From Candidatus Hodarchaeota archaeon (GTDB taxonomy: Archaea > Asgardarchaeota > Heimdallarchaeia > Hodarchaeales > Hodarchaeaceae), in NCBI GenBank assembly GCA_016839665.1, contig JAEOTU010000152.1, positions 1-10,398 of the forward strand: 10,398 nt of DNA, in the 5' to 3' direction. Below are positions 1 through 5,587 of this stretch, one piece after another (the stretch's first letter is position 1; the number at the start of each line of letters is the position of its first letter). The notes beneath the pieces were generated by a model, which saw only the letters and a program-made list of their open reading frames with translations, was not told where the DNA came from and ran no database searches. Both the position numbers and the translations under genes were made by a program.

Positions 1-714
1 AATTATGTCGTGTGCAATAATTGAGAAAAGAAAATTGGTCGATTCATGAGTCTCTTGTAATTTTGAAAATGTCAAACTGTTTTTTACTGCTAATCCGATT
101 TCCTCTCCAATCATTTCTAAGTAATGTATCAGTCCTTCATCAAACATGTCGGCTCTCTTGTCATTGAATTGAATAAGTCCTAAAATATCCCCCTTAGCTT
201 TGATAGGAATTAGGGCAACCGATTCATATCCCTGTGAATTGCAGTAATTTCTTGTTGTTCCCTGTCGATCCTCTGTCGTCGTCGTAGCTAATAATTTTGT
301 AGTATTATTAGACCAGAAGCTTCCATTTTTTGAAAAAAAAGGTTGGTTGGCGTCGGTTCGTCCGTGAATGACATTTCCGCACATACAATCTAGAATGTAC
401 CCCTCTCCGTCAGGGTTCTTTATCCTTCTTCCGTTTTTATCTCTAGAACACAAACTGTTTTCTTTTAGAATGAATTTTTTTGGAAAACCTTCATAGACAT
501 AATATGGATAATCTCCCTCATCATGTAATCGAATACTAATTGCTTGAATCCCTGTTAGCTCTTTTAAAAATGTTATTATTGTCTGTAATGTTGTTTTCAA
601 GTCAGTAAAATTATTGAGTTCAGAACAAATAGTCTTAGCTATTCTTTCCCGTTCATATAGGGATTCAAATTCTCGTAAGGGTCGTTGATTCTCTTTGGTT
701 CTGCTCGTTTTCAT
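1..714 (-). CDS. GAF-domain sensor histidine kinase, N-terminal 238 residues (runs off window)
   Basis: Starts at ATG 714 and stays open to base 1, so only the N-terminal 238 residues are visible. Residues about 25-215 form a GAF-type sensor domain. It includes SLCSRD (C89), LDCMCGNVI (C110, C112), a GSFWSN segment, RNYCN (C158), GYESVALIPI and LGLIQFND. I recognise this order of motifs from GAF domains of archaeal and bacterial sensor kinases. The last visible residues, LFSIIAHDI, match a HisKA H-box with the phospho-accepting histidine at 235, so the dimerisation and ATPase domains should lie just outside the window. No membrane segment is seen, so the protein is probably a cytosolic sensor. 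A TATA-like box about 30 bases upstream suggests a leaderless or very short-leadered transcript. The gene is divergent from the DUF302 gene. The four cysteines suggest metal or redox sensing (inference). A GAF protein without kinase domains is the alternative. Confidence 0.85.
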   Translation of the reverse strand, partial: MKTSRTKENQRPLREFESLYERERIAKTICSELNNFTDLKTTLQTIITFLKELTGIQAISIRLHDEGDYPYYVYEGFPKKFILKENSLCSRDKNGRRIKNPDGEGYILDCMCGNVIHGRTDANQPFFSKNGSFWSNNTTKLLATTTTEDRQGTTRNYCNSQGYESVALIPIKAKGDILGLIQFNDKRADMFDEGLIHYLEMIGEEIGLAVKNSLTFSKLQETHESTNFLFSIIAHDII

Positions 715-740
715 TGTTGTATAAGCCCCTCAACCATTCT

Positions 741-748
741 ATATAAAA
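741..748 (-). promoter_or_regulatory. TATA-like box of the sensor kinase gene
   Basis: The minus strand reads TTTTATAT here, 27-34 bases before the ATG at 714. Archaeal transcription starts about 25 bases after the TATA centre, so the transcript would begin near 718-720. That makes it almost leaderless. There is no clear BRE. Confidence 0.45.
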
Positions 749-759
749 TTAAGCAAACG

Positions 760-773
760 ATGGTGGGCACCAT
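760..773. promoter_or_regulatory. Palindrome between divergent promoters, possible operator
   Basis: ATGGTG-GG-CACCAT is a perfect inverted repeat with 6-base arms and a 2-base spacer. It lies between the TATA-like box of the sensor kinase (741-748) and the one serving the DUF302 gene (772-781), and touches the latter. That is a suitable place for a dimeric repressor, but its function is inferred from position only. Confidence 0.35.
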
Positions 774-781
774 ATTAAATA
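772..781 (+). promoter_or_regulatory. TATA-like box for the DUF302-phosphoesterase operon
   Basis: The plus strand reads ATATTAAATATG around this position. Transcription would start near 800, giving a leader of about 45 bases before ATG 847. The assignment is weak because the region is AT-rich. Confidence 0.3.
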
Positions 782-846
782 TGCAGATGCCGTACATTAC
801 CAGAATACAATCCAGTGTAGTTTCTTTGGATTAAAAGGTTAGAAAA

Positions 847-1248
847 ATGATAGATTATGAAATCAGCGTTATTTTGGATGAAGATTATGATGTTGTTGTA
901 GATAAAACTGTTAAAGCTCTAAAAAAGGAGGGATTTGGAGTTATAACAGAAATAGATATTAAAGAAACGCTTAAAGAAAAATTAGATGTAGAATTCGAAC
1001 GATATATTATCCTTGGAGCATGTAATCCGAAATTATCAAAAAAAGCTCTTGACATCGAACGAGAAATAGGGCTTTTTCTACCATGTAACGTCATTGTTCA
1101 GGAATTAAAAGAAAAGAAAGAAACGAAAGTTGCTTCAATCGATCCTGAGAAAATGTTTAAAATGATTAACAATCCTCTTATCGAACCAATAGCTAAAGAA
1201 GTGAAAACTAAACTCCAACGAGTCATCATCTCATTAACAGAGAAATGA
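847..1248 (+). CDS. DUF302 family protein
   Basis: This 133-residue protein matches the single-domain DUF302 fold along its whole length. An N-terminal strand and helix (KTVKALKKEGFGVITEID) lead into the family signature, seen here as YIILGACNPKLSKKAL (53-68) and EIGLFLPCNVIVQE (73-86), followed by ASIDPEKMF. The molecular function of DUF302 is not established; members occur alone or fused to redox and transport modules. C59 and C80, in the ACNP and LPCN motifs, are the usual conserved cysteines. The protein is soluble, with no signal peptide. ATG 847 is preceded by a weak purine stretch. The gene ends 37 bases before the phosphoesterase on the same strand, so co-transcription is likely. Family assignment is firm; role unknown. 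Confidence 0.9.
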   Translation: MIDYEISVILDEDYDVVVDKTVKALKKEGFGVITEIDIKETLKEKLDVEFERYIILGACNPKLSKKALDIEREIGLFLPCNVIVQELKEKKETKVASIDPEKMFKMINNPLIEPIAKEVKTKLQRVIISLTEK

Positions 1249-1285
1249 AAGATTGAATAAAAATAAAACTAGGGAGTCCTGATTA

Positions 1286-2917
1286 ATGTCTTCACAAAAG
1301 AATGGTAAAACTGAAATTATAATATTCTCTGATCTCCATGTCAGCAAATTTTCAGGCTATTTTAATGAGGAGGCGTTCACGAATGGCATCATGAGTATAG
1401 CACAGAGATTGAAGGAGAATCCAGAAACAATCATATTAAATCTAGGGGATATTACTGACCAAGGTACAATTGAAGATTATAATTATGCGAATGCGTTGAT
1501 AAAAGGAACTTTCGCGACTTGTGGGGTGGAAAATCCTATTATTCATTATATTCCAGGGAATCATGACTTTCGGAACATCGGTATGGAAATCTGGCAAGAT
1601 TTATACGGTTCTCGTCACTTTTTCTTAGATTTCACAAAAAAAGGGAAAAATGTAGTTATTCTTGGGATAGATTCTGTTGAACCCGACGCCAATAGTGGAC
1701 GAATAGGTTCGCGAGGACGAGATGAGATTTTTGCGAGACTTTCCTCTTACCCTGATGATGTCGTCAAGATTCTGGCTTTTCATCATCATTTATTGCCCAT
1801 TCCTAACACTGGACGTGAGAGGAGCATGATTCGTGATGCGGGAGATGTTCTCCCTGTGTTGTGGGACGCAGGGGTTGATATTGTACTCGTAGGCCATCGC
1901 CATTACCCAAATTGTTTTACTATTTCAAATGGAAAGAAAAAGATGTTATTGATCAATAATGGAACTTTTTCAAGTCATAAAACACGGGGAAAAGCTGGCC
2001 ATGTGTATTTATCTTTAGATATTTCAGATCAAAAAGTAAGAGTGCAATGTCTTGGTTTTGACAAGTATTCCATATTTCAGGAGCCAAAAACACATGTTTT
2101 TCCTTTAAGAGAATTTAATTTTCCTTATTCCTTACCTTCCCTTTCTGATCAAATTATCATAAGAATTTGTCAAATCACCTGTTTTCATTTCACAGAGGGA
2201 AGCGAGTTTCAAAGAAAAATATTCGACAAAGGCATTCAAATGGTTCTTGAGGAGAAACCCTCTTTAATTGTTAATAGTGGAGGGGTAACTAACAATTCTT
2301 ATGAAGAGGATTATAATTTAGCTAAGGAATTCCTCAATATTTTAAGGGATAAGAATCAGCAAATTGTTTTAGTCCCAGGAACACGTGATCTACAACCTTA
2401 TGGAAAAAAACTATGGCGAAAAAATATCGGGCCTTTGAACCCAATCTTTGATGACGCAAAAAATCAGATACATGTCTTTGGAATTAATACTGGTTCTAAA
2501 GCCAATGGTCTCATAGGTAGAAGTAATCTGAAGTTATTGAAAGCGGAATTTAACAAGTTCAAGGATAAAAGGTTCTTTATCGTTTTAATGCATCACTCAT
2601 GTATGCCTGTCCCTTATACCCCCTTTGAACGAACAATAAAGGATGCTGGAGATGCTGTTGAATTCTTCACCAATAATAAGTTTCCCTTAGTTTTATCAGG
2701 ATTAGGTCATTCAGCAGGAGTTTTACAGGTAGATGAAAGCGTTTTTGTTAATGCAGGAACGTTCTCCTCTAAAAAAATTCGATCTGAAAAGAGAAATACA
2801 TACAATGTCTTAAATGTTCATAGAGACAACATTCTTTCGGTCGAGGAAGTGGAAATCCATAGTGGTAAAAGACATCTTTTAGGGAGTTTCAGAATACCAA
2901 TTCCTAAATTTAATTAG
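1286..2917 (+). CDS. Tandem calcineurin-like metallophosphoesterase, second domain degenerate
   Basis: The protein has 543 residues and two homologous phosphoesterase domains. Domain 1 (about 10-250) has the full metal-binding set: SDLH (D16, H18), LGDITD (D55), GNHD (N92, H93), FHHH (166-168) and GHRH (H204, H206). It should hydrolyse a phosphoester with two bound metal ions; the substrate is unknown. Domain 2 (about 288-515) aligns with it (ERTIKDAGDA against ERSMIRDAGDV; NAGTFSS against NNGTFSS), but the ligands become C299, G333, T366/R367 and L473. Only H301, H436/H437 and H475 remain, so it is probably non-catalytic. There is no signal peptide, so the protein is likely cytosolic. The start at 1286 is supported by AGGGAG, which ends 11 bases upstream. 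The gene is probably in an operon with DUF302. A T-run follows the stop, and the next gene is convergent. Confidence 0.88.
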   Translation: MSSQKNGKTEIIIFSDLHVSKFSGYFNEEAFTNGIMSIAQRLKENPETIILNLGDITDQGTIEDYNYANALIKGTFATCGVENPIIHYIPGNHDFRNIGMEIWQDLYGSRHFFLDFTKKGKNVVILGIDSVEPDANSGRIGSRGRDEIFARLSSYPDDVVKILAFHHHLLPIPNTGRERSMIRDAGDVLPVLWDAGVDIVLVGHRHYPNCFTISNGKKKMLLINNGTFSSHKTRGKAGHVYLSLDISDQKVRVQCLGFDKYSIFQEPKTHVFPLREFNFPYSLPSLSDQIIIRICQITCFHFTEGSEFQRKIFDKGIQMVLEEKPSLIVNSGGVTNNSYEEDYNLAKEFLNILRDKNQQIVLVPGTRDLQPYGKKLWRKNIGPLNPIFDDAKNQIHVFGINTGSKANGLIGRSNLKLLKAEFNKFKDKRFFIVLMHHSCMPVPYTPFERTIKDAGDAVEFFTNNKFPLVLSGLGHSAGVLQVDESVFVNAGTFSSKKIRSEKRNTYNVLNVHRDNILSVEEVEIHSGKRHLLGSFRIPIPKFN

Positions 2918-2925
2918 CTTTATTG

Positions 2926-2934
2926 CCTTTTTTA
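2926..2934 (+). terminator. Possible T-run terminator after the phosphoesterase gene
   Basis: A run of six T (2928-2933) lies 11 bases after the stop codon of the phosphoesterase, in the 14-base gap to the convergent ferritin-like gene. Archaeal termination uses such U-tracts without needing a hairpin. The run is short, so confidence is low. Confidence 0.25.
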
Positions 2935-3399
2935 ACAACCTCCACCCCACTCAGTGTCTTCCCAAGCCCATTTCCAATAATCTTCAGATGTAAAGCTGAG
3001 TTTTTCGACTATGTCTTTATGAAGCTGTTTGAGAAATTTATGGTGTCGAATTTCATCTGTTAAAATGAGATGGATAATCGCTTTCTCTTTGTCATCATCG
3101 AGATCCTTCCATATTTTTTGATACGTATCAATCGCTTTTTTCTCAAGCCTAATATGGTTCTCTAAATTTTGTTTGAGTTGATCAACTATTTTTTCATCAA
3201 TTAAAGCAAATTTTTCATGAAGATTAATCAGCGTGTTAAGAAGAGATTCGTGTTTTCGTGAATCCATAGCAATCCCTAAAATCAGTTCGTGGATTATGAC
3301 ATTCTCAATATTTTTAGCTGAGGTTTCAGCTGCATTCACTATCTGTTTTTCTAGCTCAATTTGAGATTTGTACAATTTAATACGTTCTTCAACTTCCAT
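2932..3399 (-). CDS. Ferritin-like / rubrerythrin-like four-helix protein
   Basis: The predicted start is ATG 3399 (155 residues, MEVEERIKLYKSQ). The frame stays open to an ATG at 3483, but that 28-residue extension runs through a promoter-like region and is unlike the usual N-terminus of such proteins. Four amphipathic helices are seen. Helix A has LELEK-type acids, helix B DSRKHES, helix C RLEKKAIDTY and helix D TDEIRHHKF with an ExxH motif. That is the pattern of the ferritin-like di-iron fold. The likely roles are iron or peroxide handling, or a related redox function, in the cytosol. No rubredoxin domain is present. The C-terminus ends in a Trp/Gly-rich tail with a terminal cysteine (EDTEWGGGC). 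A BRE/TATA-like element lies just upstream. The gene is divergent from the membrane protein and convergent with the phosphoesterase. Fold is likely; activity unproven. Confidence 0.72.
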   Translation of the reverse strand: MEVEERIKLYKSQIELEKQIVNAAETSAKNIENVIIHELILGIAMDSRKHESLLNTLINLHEKFALIDEKIVDQLKQNLENHIRLEKKAIDTYQKIWKDLDDDKEKAIIHLILTDEIRHHKFLKQLHKDIVEKLSFTSEDYWKWAWEDTEWGGGC

Positions 3400-3430
3400 T
3401 TTCTTTCCCACTAACTTCACTTGTTTTGAA

Positions 3431-3456
3431 GATAATTTTAAAAAACTCTTTCCTTC
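3431..3456 (-). promoter_or_regulatory. BRE/TATA-like promoter of the ferritin-like gene
   Basis: On the minus strand a purine-rich AAGGAAAGAG is followed directly by TTTTTTAAAATTATC, a BRE-plus-TATA arrangement. The TATA centre near 3438 predicts a start near 3412, 13 bases before ATG 3399. This supports the shorter start, because the ATG at 3483 would lie upstream of the promoter. Confidence 0.45.
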
Positions 3457-3502
3457 AAGTAAACAAAAGTATTCCGATTTCACACAAACAACTGAAATTT
3501 TT

Positions 3503-3508
3503 GGAGGT
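3503..3508 (+). promoter_or_regulatory. Shine-Dalgarno GGAGGT deciding the start of the membrane protein
   Basis: A perfect GGAGGT lies 13 bases before TTG 3522. No ATG or GTG follows in frame near it. It lies within the longer open frame from ATG 3426, arguing that translation begins downstream of it. The spacing is somewhat long. Confidence 0.5.
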
Positions 3509-3521
3509 TTTTGAGATAAGT

Positions 3522-3938
3522 TTGAAAAAATTTACAGACGATCGTTATCTGAAAATAGCTTTCCTAATTGGTGGAATCTATGACATCTTACTTGGAGTAC
3601 CTATGCTATTTCTCCCTGATTTAACAGCTACTCTATTAAACGTCACAAAACCAGAACCAGTGCTTTGGGCACAAGTAATCGGACTATTTCTAATTATCGT
3701 TGGGTATTTTCTACTAATTTCTATACAAGATGTACGAAAATTCGTTTTTATTGGAGTGGGTTCTGCTGTGATACGGTTAGGATATGTCACGTTAGTTATT
3801 TTATCATGGTTTACAATAGGAATTGAAATGGGGTATATCTTAGTAGCCACGACCGATATGCTTACCGCTATCATACTTTTAGTGCCAATATTATTAACTG
3901 AGGATGTCTCTTGGAAAGATTTATGGCGAATAGACTAA
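3522..3938 (+). CDS. Small four-helix integral membrane protein, unknown function
   Basis: With a TTG start at 3522 the product has 138 residues and begins MKKFTDDRYLKIAFLIGG. The frame is also open from ATG 3426, but GGAGGT lies at 3503-3508, and the extra 32 residues would overlap the promoter of the divergent ferritin-like gene. Four hydrophobic segments at about 12-31, 49-67, 74-97 and 103-124 indicate a polytopic membrane protein with very short loops and a charged C-terminal tail (TEDVSWKDLWRID). It resembles small hypothetical membrane proteins with a GxYDxxLG motif in helix 1 (here GGIYDILLG), but I cannot name a family with a known role. Its 3' end overlaps the convergent phosphoribosyltransferase gene by 18 bases. 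Confidence 0.72.
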   Translation: MKKFTDDRYLKIAFLIGGIYDILLGVPMLFLPDLTATLLNVTKPEPVLWAQVIGLFLIIVGYFLLISIQDVRKFVFIGVGSAVIRLGYVTLVILSWFTIGIEMGYILVATTDMLTAIILLVPILLTEDVSWKDLWRID

Positions 3939-4820
3939 ATTGTGAAATCTGCTAATCATTTCGGAAATATAAGGATTCTCTACAGTTTTTTCTTTTAATG
4001 CTTCTAAGGTATGAATTAACTCACGATAGTGTTGGAACGGAGCATTTGTTCGTTTTCCCCAATCTAAAACTGAACATAAATTTCTACTTAGATATTCGCC
4101 TAATCGTTCGTGAGCTACTTGCTGAAGTTCTGGTGTGCTTATTGTGTCAGGATGAAGAATTGGCATATCGGTTCCATTCGCTTCCAAACCAAAGTATGCC
4201 TCTGTAAAAAGGCACCAAATTTCAGTTTCAGGGAAATTTTTCTGAAGCTTCTCTTCCAATTGAATTATACGCTGCGCTCCTATCAATGACCCTGCAATTG
4301 ATATTATTACAAACGTCAACGGAACTGGGAGTTGAGCTTGAATCATCTGTATGACCTTGGTAATAGTAACACCTGTTGCAATGGTATCTCCAATGAAAAT
4401 CACTTTTAGATCCTCATTTAAAGCCTCAAAATTGGTGTATGAGGCTTCTGTGTCCCATTTTCCATCTGGTTTTTGAAATCTTCGAATTCCTATAAAACTA
4501 CGAGGTAATGAATAATTATAAAGGTCATAAAAGGAGTTAAGCAAATTATACGTCAATGATCCTGATAATGGCACAACTTCAGCCATTTGATGGTATGGAA
4601 TCGCGCGTTCCTGTAGCGCAAAATAAGCTGAAAGACAGTTCTTGACTGCGTCTGTGCATTTTGTAATAAGGGGTAACCCTACAAGAAAATGGTCAGTTAA
4701 AATGTCTCTAGCAGAGCTTGACTCAATTAAAAAGCAACGGTCACTTAATTCTGTATTGGTCAGCCGATAAACTTTTTCAGAAATTAAATTTTCAGTTAAT
4801 AACTTGATCTTATCAAGCAA
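3921..4820 (-). CDS. Phosphoribosyltransferase-fold protein
   Basis: This 299-residue protein starts at TTG 4820, the first usable codon after an in-frame stop. The PRPP-binding loop is at 140-153, VIFIGDTIATGVTI, preceded by a hydrophobic strand and followed by another (TFVIISIAG, 169-177), as in type I phosphoribosyltransferases. The usual motif has two adjacent acidic residues; here the first is G144, leaving only D145. The N-terminal part has PLSGSLTYNLLNSF (84-97) and FIGIRR (109-114), which may be the substrate hood and pyrophosphate loop. EAYFGLEANGTDMPILHPD (207-225) may form part of the base-binding region. No nucleobase specificity can be assigned. The protein is soluble, with no signal peptide. 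Its 3' end overlaps the convergent membrane-protein gene by 18 bases. A non-enzymatic PRPP-sensing role is possible. Fold is likely; reaction unknown. Confidence 0.65.
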   Translation of the reverse strand: MLDKIKLLTENLISEKVYRLTNTELSDRCFLIESSSARDILTDHFLVGLPLITKCTDAVKNCLSAYFALQERAIPYHQMAEVVPLSGSLTYNLLNSFYDLYNYSLPRSFIGIRRFQKPDGKWDTEASYTNFEALNEDLKVIFIGDTIATGVTITKVIQMIQAQLPVPLTFVIISIAGSLIGAQRIIQLEEKLQKNFPETEIWCLFTEAYFGLEANGTDMPILHPDTISTPELQQVAHERLGEYLSRNLCSVLDWGKRTNAPFQHYRELIHTLEALKEKTVENPYISEMISRFHNLVYSP

Positions 4821-4920
4821 CGTTATTTCACTGGTTTTTTAATCAGAAGTTGAGCCTTCATTATAACTATTACCATAACGAGAAAAATTAAATCCAGAGT
4901 AACAAGACTTTTTTTCAGAA

Positions 4921-4928
4921 ATTATAAC
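4921..4928 (+). promoter_or_regulatory. Possible TATA-like box of the methyltransferase-like gene
   Basis: ATTATAAC lies about 25 bases before TTG 4949, which would imply an almost leaderless transcript. The same octamer occurs 61 bases upstream (4860-4867), which would give a leader of about 60 bases and leave room for the GTGAT ribosome-binding site at 4939-4943. The sequence does not decide between them. Confidence 0.25.
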
Positions 4929-4948
4929 AAAGTCAATTGTGATAGAAG

Positions 4949-5464
4949 TTGCCAGAACATGAACATAGGCATGGGATAGGAAATGAACATCCACGGTCTC
5001 ATGAAATACAGTTAATTGGTGCAGTTTTTTTCTTGGTTGTTTGGGGAGTAGATTCATTCTTGTTAAATCTTACTACACAATTATCAAATGAAATACCATG
5101 GCAACTTCGTCTGTTAGTATTTGTTATCTTGGTTCTTGTAGCATATAGACTAGCCATGGGTTCCCATAAATTAGTTCTAGAAGACGTTGATATTACTCAA
5201 CCAAAAGTTGTCGCTGAAGATGTTTATGCGCTATTAAGACATCCGATGTATTTTGCTTATATTATTGGATACATCGCGCTTATTCAATTGACGATGTCCC
5301 TAATCTCAATCATTCCTCTTGCAATTGCTGTAATTCTTCTTAATAACATCGCAGCTTATGAGGAAAAGGAATTAGCAAAGATTCTTGGTCAAGAGTACAT
5401 AGATTATATGAAAAAAGTCCATCGTTGGCTACCGAATTTGTTGATTTTTATAAAAAGAAAATAA
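4949..5464 (+). CDS. Isoprenylcysteine carboxyl methyltransferase-like membrane protein
   Basis: The protein has 171 residues and starts at TTG, with GTGAT (part of the anti-16S complement) ending 5 bases upstream. The C-terminal half carries the ICMT/phospholipid-methyltransferase signature. This is YALLRHPMYFAYI (93-105), a hydrophobic hairpin, then AAYEEKELAKILGQEYIDYM (135-154) and HRWLP. In the family the RHP and EE residues help to bind S-adenosylmethionine near the membrane. Helices are predicted at about 21-42, 51-70, 99-114 and 115-134. The substrate cannot be told; prokaryotic members methylate varied small or lipid targets. The first 20 residues contain five histidines (4, 6, 8, 14, 18) and could bind a metal. 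The gene is divergent from the phosphoribosyltransferase. Family is solid; the methyl acceptor is unknown. Confidence 0.82.
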   Translation: MPEHEHRHGIGNEHPRSHEIQLIGAVFFLVVWGVDSFLLNLTTQLSNEIPWQLRLLVFVILVLVAYRLAMGSHKLVLEDVDITQPKVVAEDVYALLRHPMYFAYIIGYIALIQLTMSLISIIPLAIAVILLNNIAAYEEKELAKILGQEYIDYMKKVHRWLPNLLIFIKRK

Positions 5465-5497
5465 ACCAAGAATTTTTACGAATATTCTCTTTGGTTT
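5463..5497. terminator. Inverted repeat at the end of the methyltransferase-like gene
   Basis: AAACCAA (5463-5469) pairs with TTGGTTT (5491-5497), and AGAAT (5469-5473) with ATTCT (5484-5488) inside it, with a small bulge. The structure begins in the stop codon and has T-rich stretches within it. It lies between convergent genes and may terminate or protect transcripts. Confidence 0.4.
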
Positions 5498-5537
5498 GGC
5501 CAATCAATTTCCTTACTCGGCTCTCAAATTACTGTTA

Positions 5538-5558
5538 TTTTCCTATTAAGGAAAAAAA
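5538..5558 (-). terminator. Palindrome and T-tract downstream of the GTPase gene
   Basis: TTTTCCT-ATTA-AGGAAAA (5538-5555) is a perfect inverted repeat with 7-base arms. On the minus strand it is entered through a run of seven T (5558-5552), about 30 bases after the GTPase stop. This fits an archaeal U-tract terminator. The core of the motif recurs upstream of the same gene, at 6723-6738, so a second role is possible. Confidence 0.4.
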
Positions 5559-5587
5559 TGAATGATAAAGGAAACAATAAATCATGA

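Noticed and set aside
277..288. Run of GTCGTCGTCGT triplets
   Set aside because: It encodes a short threonine run within the GAF domain, at a place where related proteins also have Thr/Ser; it is not an independent repeat element.
3426..3521. N-terminal extension of the membrane protein from ATG 3426
   Set aside because: It contains the GGAGGT ribosome-binding site and the promoter of the divergent gene, and has no membrane or family character.
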